Source: an uncultured Bacilli bacterium (GTDB lineage Bacteria > Bacillota_I > Bacilli_A > RFN20 > CAG-826). From it: DNA of 64,000 nucleotides. The notes beneath the pieces were generated by a model. The model was given only the letters and a program-made list of their open reading frames with translations, had not been told where the DNA came from and ran no database searches. The stretch covers positions 29,913-93,912 of the forward strand of contig CALVOX010000006.1 in NCBI GenBank assembly GCA_944350425.1. The letters are read 5' to 3'. A program made the translations under genes and the position numbers. This document shows positions 9,013 to 16,832 of the stretch, piece after piece (position 1 is the stretch's first letter; each line of letters opens with the position of its first letter).

Positions 9013-9481
9013 TTAAATCCTTTACCATATATATTGCATCTTCTCCATCTTCATAATAAGATGGTTTAATTGTTATCTCTTTAAGTCCTACCTTATGATA
9101 CAAAGAGATAGCACTAAGATTAGATTTTCTTACTTCTAAAGTAAGAAAAAGTAATTTAGTATGATCATCTTTATCTTCATATTCTTTTAGTATTTTAATT
9201 GTTTCACTTAATAAATAAGTACCTAAACCTTTATTTCGATATGAATCTAATATAACTATTTTAAAGATTGTAGAAGAATCAAAAGTAATCCAATAATCGA
9301 TATAGCCAACTACTTTATTAAGTGAATTTTTAAGTATTAAAAAGTTTGATACTGGATTTTCGTATATCTCATAATCAATATCTTTCTCTTTTAAAGTATC
9401 AAAGGTAGATGTTTCTTCAACATTTTTAATACCTTCTATATCACTTGAATTAGATTTATTTAATTTAGAAATGCTAAACAT
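9005..9481 (-). CDS. rimI: GNAT N-acetyltransferase, RimI-like
   Basis: The 158-residue protein has a GNAT fold. The acetyl-CoA loop is seen in ILDSYRNKGLGTYLLSE (R/Q-x-x-G-x-G/A type) and the C-terminal part in NLSAISLYHKVGLKEI then YYEDGEDAIYMVKDL. RimI acetylates the N-terminal alanine of ribosomal protein S18 and is commonly encoded between tsaB and tsaD, as here. It overlaps tsaD by 8 bp and starts 10 bp after tsaB, with no evident Shine-Dalgarno, so translational coupling is likely. Confidence 0.85.
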   Translation of the reverse strand: MFSISKLNKSNSSDIEGIKNVEETSTFDTLKEKDIDYEIYENPVSNFLILKNSLNKVVGYIDYWITFDSSTIFKIVILDSYRNKGLGTYLLSETIKILKEYEDKDDHTKLLFLTLEVRKSNLSAISLYHKVGLKEITIKPSYYEDGEDAIYMVKDLNE

Positions 9482-9491
9482 AAATTAATAA

Positions 9492-10112
9492 TTAATCTTT
9501 TAAATATATTGCTTTTAAAGTAAGAATATTACTAACTTTATTCTTTTCGTCTTTTAAATAAAGCATATTATTAAGTAAATCTAAAGATGATAGATTTAGA
9601 TAATTAATTTTATCTAAATCTAATTTAAGATAAGATATATCTCCACTTACTTTATATATCTTATTATCATTTATTAACTGAATAACTTCCTCATTAGTTA
9701 ATACTTTATCTTCTAATAAAGTCACTTTATTAGAAGAATATATTCCAATGTATGATCTAGAACTTCTAGCATTCATTAAACATATTGTATTTATATCTTC
9801 TTCTTTTGAATCAATTAGTATTTCTAAAGATGATAAAGTATATACAGGAATATTTAAAATATAACCATATATTTTAGCAATAGTTAAAGCAATTCTAAGT
9901 CCAGTATAACTTCCAGGACCTTTAGTTACGATTATTTCATTTACATTTTTTGGATCAACATTATTTCTAGTAAATATATTATTTATTTCATTAATCATAT
10001 ATTCACTTTGTCTTTGCCATGCTTCGTAAATAATATAATCAATTATTTTATTATCTTTTGCTAAACCTACTACTAATAGTTTATTAGATGAATCAAGTAA
10101 TAATGTAATCAT
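9492..10112 (-). CDS. tsaB: t6A modification protein TsaB
   Basis: TsaB is the non-catalytic ASKHA-fold partner that dimerises with TsaD. The N-terminal half is conserved: ITLLLDSSNKLLVVGL (2-17) and the family signature TKGPGSYTGLRIALTIA around residues 65-85. The C-terminal part is divergent, as usual. At 206 residues it is slightly short of the usual 220-230. It lies 23 bp after tsaE and 10 bp before rimI in one leftward operon. The ribosome site is weak (GAAAGAAGAAG). Confidence 0.93.
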   Translation of the reverse strand: MITLLLDSSNKLLVVGLAKDNKIIDYIIYEAWQRQSEYMINEINNIFTRNNVDPKNVNEIIVTKGPGSYTGLRIALTIAKIYGYILNIPVYTLSSLEILIDSKEEDINTICLMNARSSRSYIGIYSSNKVTLLEDKVLTNEEVIQLINDNKIYKVSGDISYLKLDLDKINYLNLSSLDLLNNMLYLKDEKNKVSNILTLKAIYLKD

Positions 10113-10135
10113 ATAATATCTTCTTCTTTCTTATT

Positions 10136-10627
10136 TTATTTATCAAACTTGTTACGAAGTTTGATAAATAAATCATTAAACTTCGTATCGTTATATGTTT
10201 CTAATTTAAATAATCTAACATTAGTATCTTTATTAATTGTAATTGTAATATTTAATGATTCTTCAAAATTTAAGAATTCATTAATATAGATTGGCCATTC
10301 AATTACTGCTAAGCCGTCTCCTTCAATTACTTCTTCTAATCCAATATTTTTATTTTCTTTTGGTACACCTTCAAGTCGATATGCATCAATATGATATAGA
10401 TTTAACCCATTTTTATTAAAATAACACTTTAATATATTAAAGGTTGGCGAATTAATATCTTCTTTAACACCTATAGTTTTCCCTATTTCTTTAGTTAAGG
10501 TAGTTTTTCCAGCACCTAAATCACCACTAAGAGTAATAACTTCCCCTACAAAAGCTTCTTCCCCAATAAGTTTTCCTATCTCGTTTGTTACTTCTAAACT
10601 ATCGCTTTTTATTGAAATTTCTAACAT
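10136..10627 (-). CDS. tsaE: t6A modification ATPase TsaE
   Basis: The 163-residue P-loop ATPase resets the TsaBD complex during t6A synthesis. Walker A is GDLGAGKTT (35-43), followed by INSPTFNILKCY, YHIDAYRLEG and VIEWP, all typical of TsaE. It is the first t6A gene of the cluster, 23 bp before tsaB. The start at ATG 10627 has only a weak purine-rich ribosome site. Confidence 0.96.
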   Translation of the reverse strand: MLEISIKSDSLEVTNEIGKLIGEEAFVGEVITLSGDLGAGKTTLTKEIGKTIGVKEDINSPTFNILKCYFNKNGLNLYHIDAYRLEGVPKENKNIGLEEVIEGDGLAVIEWPIYINEFLNFEESLNITITINKDTNVRLFKLETYNDTKFNDLFIKLRNKFDK

Positions 10628-10695
10628 ATTATTTCTTCTTTCTACTAATTTATTACTAATTAAATACTATGTTTCCACGCAAGTTTTCACGAATC

Positions 10696-10709
10696 TTACC
10701 ACGTGATAA
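10696..10709 (+). repeat. CACGTG-centred motif, copy 1
   Basis: TTACCACGTGATAA lies between ntdP and tsaE. It matches the shared form TTTCCACGTGRTAA found at four other sites in the window, always in this orientation. Confidence 0.5.
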
Positions 10710-10736
10710 CCTAATTTTACCTTGTTTCTCATTTAT

Positions 10737-11288
10737 TTAATTTTCTTTTATATTCCTTATTTTCTTAAAATTAGAATAATATTCTAAGATTTTGCTATCG
10801 TCGAATGGAAATACTCTTTTTTTCATCTCTTTTTCAATTTTAAAAATGTTATATCTTAGAATTTTGTTAATATCTTCTCCATAACCATAACGTTTACGGT
10901 TAAAATCATACTCTTTTACATCAATAAGTCTAATCTTATTATTTGGATATAACTTCATATCTAAATCATAATCGACATATTTAATAAATTTCGAATCAAC
11001 AATATAAGGCGATGCAAGATTAACGTAATATGTTATTCCGTTATTTTTTAGCATAGCTATAATATTTTTCCATTCATGTTTAAAAAAGATCATAACTGCA
11101 CTTTCTTTGGTATACCATACCCTAAAATCATGCTCAATTACTTTTGTTTTATAAGAAACTAAGACTATATAATCTTCATTATCTTCGACACAAAAAGGTG
11201 AATCCCAAATTCTATGCATTCTACCATCATGTTTATAACCTTGTACTTCTACATAAGTATTTAATAACTTCGAATTAGAACTAGGCAT
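10737..11288 (-). CDS. ntdP: Nucleoside tri-/diphosphate phosphatase (DUF402, NtdP)
   Basis: The 183-residue protein matches the Bacillota NtdP/YgaC family, which hydrolyses nucleoside tri- and diphosphates. Conserved parts are VQGYKHDGRMHRIW (14-27), the FFKHEW segment, and ITYYVNLASPY followed by KYVDYDLDMKLYPNNKI, which carries the metal-binding acidic residues. The start is fixed by AGGAGG just before ATG 11288. It lies 25 bp after the DUF3137-like gene and about 110 bp before tsaE. The family is nearly restricted to Bacillota, which helps to place the organism. Confidence 0.93.
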   Translation of the reverse strand: MPSSNSKLLNTYVEVQGYKHDGRMHRIWDSPFCVEDNEDYIVLVSYKTKVIEHDFRVWYTKESAVMIFFKHEWKNIIAMLKNNGITYYVNLASPYIVDSKFIKYVDYDLDMKLYPNNKIRLIDVKEYDFNRKRYGYGEDINKILRYNIFKIEKEMKKRVFPFDDSKILEYYSNFKKIRNIKEN

Positions 11289-11312
11289 ATTAAAATCACC
11301 TCCTTTGGTCTA

Positions 11313-12440
11313 TTAATCATGAATTTTTTTTGAAGATATTGCTTTAAAAATATCTAAAACTTTTTCTAAATCTTCTTTTGACTTAATAATACGTTTTAAA
11401 TTAAATCCTTCTTTAGGATCACTAGGAACACTAATAAATGAATCTTCATAATCTATACCAATATATAAAGAAGAACCATTAATTGAAATAATTACATCAT
11501 ATATTGTTTTATCGATTCTAAAACGCTTAATTAAAGAAATAATTTTTTGATCAATTACATCTTTATATTTAGGATCAGAAATATAATAAACATATTTGTC
11601 GTTATTAGTTACCTCGACTAACCCTTCTAAATCATCGACTGGAAAAGTATAATCATTTTTACCTTTAAGTTGAAATAAAACTCTAACTTCTTTAGGAACA
11701 TTAATTAAAGGTAAAACAAACATTCTTCCTAAAAAGTGAGGTATTTGTCTATTTTTTTGTACTACTGAAGCAGCACAATCAAACGCAATTAATGGATAAC
11801 CTTCATAAGTTGTATTAATAACATTAATAGACTTAAATCCCTTAATATCTTTGAATATACGAGAATTGAAAAATGCTTCTTTTTTATCAGCAATAGCTTC
11901 AACTTTTAAATCTAAGAATTTAGGTTCTTCATAAATTACGCTATTAGTTTGATTAATAACAAAGGAAATATATTCGTTTCCTACTTTTTCTACCTTTTTT
12001 CTTTGTAGTCTCATAAAGACATAAGCAATAATAGCAACTACAATTGCTATACCTATAACTAGATAAGGTAACCAAGTTAAATTAGAATCTTCATCAGTTT
12101 TGAAAAGACTAAGGAAGATTAAAGCTCCAACAATACAAACTAACATTACACCAAGCATAATGTAGTTCATCATCTTAATCTTCTTACTAGCTTTATTAAA
12201 TTCTTCTTTTTTCTTATCAATTCTATCAATTAAATATGAATAACGATCATCTTTAGATAATTCTTTAGATTTTTCTTCTAAAATTTTGTCTTCCTCTTCT
12301 TCACTTATTTGAGGTTCATTATCTAAAGCTTCATTCTCTTTATTACCATCAATATTATCTTCATTAGCTTTTTCTTCTTCAAGTTTAAGAGCTAATTCTT
12401 GTTCAATTTCAGTTTGAGTTTTCTCTTTTTTAAAGCCCAT
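11313..12440 (-). CDS. DUF3137-like membrane protein
   Basis: In this 375-residue protein an acidic, lysine-rich N-terminal tail (residues 1-95) precedes two membrane helices (IMLGVMLVCIVGALIFLSL and YLVIGIAIVVAIIAYVFM). A soluble C-terminal domain follows, with EAFFNSRIFKDI, EGYPLIAFDCAAS and a region rich in short beta strands. The layout resembles the DUF3137 family, whose function is unknown. The ribosome site AAAGGAA precedes ATG 12440. It is the first gene before ntdP and probably co-transcribed with it. Confidence 0.6.
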   Translation of the reverse strand: MGFKKEKTQTEIEQELALKLEEEKANEDNIDGNKENEALDNEPQISEEEEDKILEEKSKELSKDDRYSYLIDRIDKKKEEFNKASKKIKMMNYIMLGVMLVCIVGALIFLSLFKTDEDSNLTWLPYLVIGIAIVVAIIAYVFMRLQRKKVEKVGNEYISFVINQTNSVIYEEPKFLDLKVEAIADKKEAFFNSRIFKDIKGFKSINVINTTYEGYPLIAFDCAASVVQKNRQIPHFLGRMFVLPLINVPKEVRVLFQLKGKNDYTFPVDDLEGLVEVTNNDKYVYYISDPKYKDVIDQKIISLIKRFRIDKTIYDVIISINGSSLYIGIDYEDSFISVPSDPKEGFNLKRIIKSKEDLEKVLDIFKAISSKKIHD

Positions 12441-12516
12441 AAAAAAATATTCCTTTCTTTAGGCTATTATTATAATAAATTGATAACAAAAAATCATTGT
12501 GTTTATAATCTAATAA

Positions 12517-12819
12517 TTAATTATCTTTAGCACAAAGCATAAATATTCCAGATATACCATATCCAAAGAAGATAGATAAAATTCCAAACACTAATAAATC
12601 TTTTTTATTCTTAGAATTTTCTATTTGTAGATATGACGTCAAGCAAAACATAAAAGAAAGAATAGATAAGCCAAATAAAACTATAGCTAATGGGTTATAA
12701 GTAAAAATAAATCCAAACAAAGTAACCATAAAAAACAAACTAGCAATCATCGATAAAATTAAACATACCTTTGCTAGAATTAATAAAACTTGTTTGTTAA
12801 ATTTTCTTTCTTTTTCCAT
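12517..12819 (-). CDS. Small three-helix membrane protein
   Basis: The 100-residue protein has three hydrophobic segments (residues about 10-35, 40-63 and 75-96), a basic N-terminus, and a polar loop QIENSKNKKD before the last helix. No family is recognised. No Shine-Dalgarno is seen; a TATAAA lies ten bases before the ATG. It neighbours other small membrane proteins at 12904 and 13571 with a similar C-terminal helix plan. Confidence 0.6.
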   Translation of the reverse strand: MEKERKFNKQVLLILAKVCLILSMIASLFFMVTLFGFIFTYNPLAIVLFGLSILSFMFCLTSYLQIENSKNKKDLLVFGILSIFFGYGISGIFMLCAKDN

Positions 12820-12903
12820 ATTTTTTAGTTTTATAACTAAGTTTTAGTTAATTATTTCGTTTAAAGCAATTATGAGAATTTTATAAGTTTTGGATTTAAA
12901 AAA

Positions 12904-13365
12904 TTATTTCTCTTTATGTTTTAACGAAAGCATTAAACATCCAGCAATTAAACCAAAGATATTTCCACAAATTAAATTTAGTATAATAAGGAATATTGCT
13001 ATAACAATAAGATCACTACCACTTTTTGCTACACCTAATTTTTTTATCCCTAAACCATTAATAAAAAAGCCAAGCATAATAATAAATGGTAAGAAAATTA
13101 ATTTAAAAGATACATACATAATGCAAAGCCCAGAAGCAGGAAAAGTTAAGAACGAGGTAGCAATACCGATATATAAGAGTATTTTTATAGTTTTATATAG
13201 AGCACTTGTTTTATCTATACTACTTTTATCAGCAATATTATTTGGATGTATCACACTTTGGTTAACTGTAAAATCATTAACCGGACTATCGTCTTGCATT
13301 TTTCCACAATATGGACAAAATTTTGTTCCATTATCTATTTCTTTACCACAGTACTTACAAAACAT
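12904..13365 (-). CDS. Zinc-ribbon membrane protein
   Basis: The 153-residue protein starts with a zinc ribbon, CKYCGKEIDNGTKFCPYCGK (two CxxC pairs), then a polar linker and three or four membrane helices. ATG 13365 has AAAGGTGA directly upstream, while a longer frame from GTG 13374 would run through that site. A paralog with the same layout is encoded divergently at 13571. Such zinc-ribbon plus helices proteins are common in low-GC Gram-positives and mostly uncharacterised. Confidence 0.75.
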   Translation of the reverse strand: MFCKYCGKEIDNGTKFCPYCGKMQDDSPVNDFTVNQSVIHPNNIADKSSIDKTSALYKTIKILLYIGIATSFLTFPASGLCIMYVSFKLIFLPFIIMLGFFINGLGIKKLGVAKSGSDLIVIAIFLIILNLICGNIFGLIAGCLMLSLKHKEK

Positions 13366-13570
13366 ATTTTTCACCTTTAATAAATAAATTTTAGCATCAT
13401 TTCACAATAATTAGAACTACTCTTATAGTTATAAACTATTTTTTATATAAAAAGATTATTAGGTCAATTATTTATAGAATTCTTCATTATTTCTTACGAT
13501 TGACAGTTTGTCATTGACAAAAACATATGATAAGTTCATTATCAAATTAGTTTTCTTAGGAGGTATTTTT

Positions 13571-14029
13571 ATGTTTTGTAGACATTGTGGAAAAGAGATA
13601 CAAGAAGGGACAAAATTTTGTCCATATTGCGGTAAAATGCAAGAAGAAGAAACTAGTGCTACTTCAGCATCTGAACAAGTAGATGCATCATTTATTAACT
13701 CAGTTACAATAGAAGAAAAATTAGATAGAAGTCAAGGCACTCTAACCGCAGCAAGAGTTCTTTTAATACTTAATCTCGTTTTTGCTTCTATTTCTGCATT
13801 TACATTCATTATAGCTAGTTTCTTTACTTATGGACTTGCACTTGTTTATCTTTTATTTTTACTTTTACCAATTATTTTTAACGCTATTAGTTTGCATAAA
13901 ATTAAAACAGCAAATAAAGCTAGAGATTTAATGGCAATGGCTATTTGTGACATTATTTTTTCTGGAATATTAGGCATTGTTGCTGGAATCTTAATGCTTA
14001 CTTGTAAAGATAAAAAAGTACAAAATTAA
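13571..14029 (+). CDS. Zinc-ribbon membrane protein (paralog)
   Basis: The 152-residue protein has a zinc ribbon, CRHCGKEIQEGTKFCPYCGK, at residues 3-22, a linker rich in Glu, Thr and Ser, and about four membrane helices. The start at ATG 13571 is set by AGGAGG ten bases upstream; the longer frame from 13508 contains this ribosome site. It is divergent from its paralog at 12904, with about 200 bp of AT-rich sequence between them, which suggests local gene duplication with inversion. Confidence 0.75.
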   Translation: MFCRHCGKEIQEGTKFCPYCGKMQEEETSATSASEQVDASFINSVTIEEKLDRSQGTLTAARVLLILNLVFASISAFTFIIASFFTYGLALVYLLFLLLPIIFNAISLHKIKTANKARDLMAMAICDIIFSGILGIVAGILMLTCKDKKVQN

Positions 14030-14177
14030 TAAATCTAAAATATAAAAAACTCCGATTAGAATATTGTTGTTAAGACAATAAATTTTTATACTACATGTTA
14101 ATTAATAAATATAATTTATATTTTAATATACTTTGAATTTCTAATATTTAGTAATTTTAATTTAAGAAAAAAATGTC

Positions 14178-14183
14178 TATAAT
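14178..14183 (+). promoter_or_regulatory. -10 element of a probably leaderless ZIP gene
   Basis: TATAAT ends nine bases before ATG 14193, and no Shine-Dalgarno intervenes. Transcription should begin at or within a few bases of the start codon. The -35 match is weak. Confidence 0.45.
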
Positions 14184-14192
14184 TTTAAAATT

Positions 14193-15011
14193 ATGAACGT
14201 AATTACTTATTCAATTGTTATACTTTTAACTCCATTTCTAGCGACTACTCTAGGTAGCGCATTAGTTTATTTATTTAGAAAGAAAATCAGTAATAGATTA
14301 AATCAATTGTTTAATGGGTTTGCCGCAGGAGTAATGCTTGCAGCAGCTATTTTTGGTTTGATCATTCCTTCAATGGAATCTGAAGTTACTTATATGCCAC
14401 CAATTTTAGTAGCAGTTATAGGATTCTTATTAGGTATTGGTTTACTTTTGTTAATCGATAAATTAGTACCTCATATGCATGCTCAAACTAAGTTAGAAGA
14501 AGGTGTTAAGACAGCTAAATTATCTCGAGCTAATAAGATGTTTTTAGCCGTTACTATTCATAACATTCCTGAAGGATTAAGTGTTGGGGTAGCTCTTGGT
14601 GTTGCTTTAGCTAATTTCAATGCTGATCCTAATTTAGAATTATTTACTGCTATATCAGGTGCTTTAATGATTTCTATTGGTATTGCTATTCAAAACGTTC
14701 CAGAAGGTGCAGCTATAGCTCTACCTTTAAAAGAAACAACAAATTCTTCTCATAAAGCATTTTTATATGGCACTTTTTCAGGACTTGTTGAACCTTTATC
14801 TGCATTAATAGGAGTATTTTTAGCATATTACATTTCTTATTTAATGCCATGGGCTCTTTCTTTTGCTGGTGGATGTATGATCTATGTTATTATTGACGAT
14901 TTAATTCCAAACGCTTCAAGTAATGATGAAAATAAAAACTCACATATTGGATTACTATCTTTTGTTGTTGGTTTTGTAATAATGATGATTCTTGAAGCTA
15001 CTTTAGGATAA
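14193..15011 (+). CDS. ZIP-family metal transporter
   Basis: This 272-residue, eight-helix membrane protein imports zinc or other divalent metal ions. The two family metal-binding signatures are present: HNIPEGLSVGVALG in helix IV and the matching QNVPEGAAIALPL in helix V. A short cytoplasmic His-containing loop, PHMHAQTK, precedes helix IV. The length and motifs fit the ZupT/GufA branch. The mRNA seems leaderless. It is followed by two hairpins and is convergent with thiT. Confidence 0.92.
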   Translation: MNVITYSIVILLTPFLATTLGSALVYLFRKKISNRLNQLFNGFAAGVMLAAAIFGLIIPSMESEVTYMPPILVAVIGFLLGIGLLLLIDKLVPHMHAQTKLEEGVKTAKLSRANKMFLAVTIHNIPEGLSVGVALGVALANFNADPNLELFTAISGALMISIGIAIQNVPEGAAIALPLKETTNSSHKAFLYGTFSGLVEPLSALIGVFLAYYISYLMPWALSFAGGCMIYVIIDDLIPNASSNDENKNSHIGLLSFVVGFVIMMILEATLG

Positions 15012-15110
15012 ATTTTAAATTATTTCTATATTGTAACAATTAAACATAGTTTGAAAATTGTTATTGAATAATGTAGTATGAATATGGTATTAAAGATATA
15101 CCATATTCCC

Positions 15111-15156
15111 AAAATTAAAAGCTGTTCTAGGATTCTCCTAAACAGCTTTTAATTTT
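15111..15156. terminator. Bidirectional terminator between ZIP and thiT genes
   Basis: A perfect 16-bp stem pairs 15111-15126 with 15141-15156, and the loop can itself pair as TAGGA/TCCTA. Both arms end in A/T runs, so it can serve both convergent genes. A second hairpin of 10 bp lies just upstream (15081-15107). Confidence 0.85.
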
Positions 15157-15174
15157 GTTATATGAAGATAAAAA

Positions 15175-16245
15175 CTAATTCTCTTGTGTTAATAGATTAA
15201 GTTTTCTTAAATGTTTAGTTTCGTAACGTTTATTAAGTCTAGCAATAACAGGAACTAAGGCTAAACCAAGAATTAAACAAGATAATGCACTTAATCCAAC
15301 ATAAGGTAAGTTATAACTTAATGCATAAGCTAAAGTTGCATCGTATAAGATGATTGAAGATAAAGAACCACCAATCATTCTAACAACAAATGACAAGATT
15401 TGACCTAAGATTAATGAAATAATTAATGCGATTTGATCATTATAAAGAAGCCCTTTTTCATTCCTTTTATCAAAGTTAATTCTCTTGAATAAATCATAGA
15501 ATAAGCCTGGAGCACTATAGAATGAGAAAGCAATTAAGTAATCAAATGGATAAGTCATAATTCCATATCCATCAAGTAAGTTAGTAATTAAACCAAAGAA
15601 GATTGATGAAGAAATAAATCCTTTAATAAAACCAAATCTTAATCCGATTAAGATTAAAGGGAAAGCACTAACATTTACACTTCCTCCATCTGCTCCAACA
15701 CTAATTTTAATTTTATCTAAAACAATTGATAAAGCTAATAAAATAGAGATTTCAGCAATTTCTTTAGTTGTAAATGCTTTTTCTTTCTTTGTGTAATTAG
15801 AAACAATAATAATAAATAAGATTACACTAATAACTAAATAAATAATTGTAAATATTTCTTCTACTTTAAAGTCTCCACTATAAGTATAACCAACATAAGG
15901 GGAGACGTAAGTAATAAGAATATAAGATAAAGATGCAATTAAGAAAGTAACTAAATCGACAATTGTTAAGATATTACATACTTTCTTGTTTTTATCACTT
16001 ATTAATGCTGTTGGAATAAAAACAACAAGTGAAATAATTAAAAATACAAATGAAAGTATTCCAAATACATTATGATCATTAAATATTAATTGACTTAATG
16101 TAACATTGATACTTTCTTCTTCCCCTTCAACAATGAATCCTGGAATAAACATCGAGAATATTAGAAGTAAGAACAAGAATATACCAATACCTAAAATATA
16201 GAACTTATTATAGGATTTTTTCTCTTCTATAACTTGATTTTCCAT
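15175..16245 (-). CDS. thiT: Thiamine transporter ThiT with an N-terminal membrane extension
   Basis: The C-terminal half (from about residue 165) is the thiamine-specific S component of an ECF transporter. It carries LDKIKI, SAFPLILIGLRFGFIKGF and LLDGYGIMTYPFDYLIAF, the region that holds thiamine. ThiT is normally under 200 residues; this protein has 356, because about 160 residues with four membrane helices precede it. A TPP riboswitch and terminator upstream confirm the substrate. ATG 16245 is chosen for the GGGAGG just before it. No ECF energising genes lie nearby, so shared modules elsewhere are expected. Confidence 0.88.
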   Translation of the reverse strand: MENQVIEEKKSYNKFYILGIGIFLFLLLIFSMFIPGFIVEGEEESINVTLSQLIFNDHNVFGILSFVFLIISLVVFIPTALISDKNKKVCNILTIVDLVTFLIASLSYILITYVSPYVGYTYSGDFKVEEIFTIIYLVISVILFIIIVSNYTKKEKAFTTKEIAEISILLALSIVLDKIKISVGADGGSVNVSAFPLILIGLRFGFIKGFISSSIFFGLITNLLDGYGIMTYPFDYLIAFSFYSAPGLFYDLFKRINFDKRNEKGLLYNDQIALIISLILGQILSFVVRMIGGSLSSIILYDATLAYALSYNLPYVGLSALSCLILGLALVPVIARLNKRYETKHLRKLNLLTQEN

Positions 16246-16263
16246 AAAACCTCCCTTAAACAA

Positions 16264-16290
16264 GAAAAAAACCTAGAATACAATTCTAGG
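16264..16290 (-). terminator. Riboswitch-controlled terminator before thiT
   Basis: CCTAGAAT, a three-base loop and ATTCTAGG form an 8-bp stem followed on the minus strand by seven T. It lies between the TPP aptamer and the thiT ribosome site. Aptamer bases TCTAGGTAATTCTAGC could pair with one arm, giving the switch. Confidence 0.85.
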
Positions 16291-16473
16291 TCAAGGGATT
16301 AAAATAGAACTTTATAAAGCAATAATTTATTTATATTAGATATATTTTTTATATCCTAACCTTTTGTTTCGACTTACCCCTTTACTTCTCCTATTTCTAA
16401 GATATTTAAATAAGATAACCAAACAAACTATTAGAATCATTTATACCTATATAAATAAATTCTCTTCTCGTTA

Positions 16474-16571
16474 GTTAATCACCTACGCTAGAATTACCTA
16501 GATCAGGTTAATAGGTCAAAAGTTAAATTCCTTTTTTCTCAGCCGGATATAACTACCAGCTCCCTTTTAAC
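16474..16571 (-). ncRNA. TPP riboswitch (THI element)
   Basis: Read on the minus strand, the conserved THI box elements appear in order: GGGAGC, CCGGCTGAGA, TTGACC, AACCTGATCTAGGTAAT and TAGCGTAGGTGA. The closing stem P1 pairs GTTAA with TTAAC. TPP binding would stabilise the aptamer and allow the terminator at 16264-16290 to form, shutting off thiT when thiamine pyrophosphate is plentiful. The gap between aptamer and terminator (about 180 bases) is long for the class. Confidence 0.95.
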
Positions 16572-16681
16572 TGGCTTTATTATATATGCCCATTTTACTT
16601 CTGACAAGCAAAATGCTCACTTTTTACAATTTATTTAAAATTCTATTTAATTGCTATATATTTCACAACAACAAATTACAT

Positions 16682-16817
16682 CTAGAAGTAAAGAAGTTAT
16701 TTAGAAGTTTCTTAGAAGTAAATTTCTTTAATTTTTTTAAATATCTCAAAAAAATGTAATTTTTATTGATTTTTTGACTAGAAGTAGTAGAATTTATCTA
16801 GAAGTAATTTAGAAGTA
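16682..16817 (+). repeat. Six copies of YTAGAAGTA upstream of the AlbA_2 gene
   Basis: Copies begin at 16682, 16701, 16712, 16778, 16798 and 16809, spaced by about one or two helical turns within each cluster of three. They surround a TTGACT -35-like element at 16774 and end just before the ribosome site. The layout suggests cooperative operators for self-regulation. Confidence 0.75.
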
Positions 16818-16832
16818 AATTGGAGGTTTTAT

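Noticed and set aside
12890..13387. 165-codon plus-strand frame
   Set aside because: It is the antisense shadow of the zinc-ribbon gene on the other strand, which has its own ribosome site and CxxC motifs.
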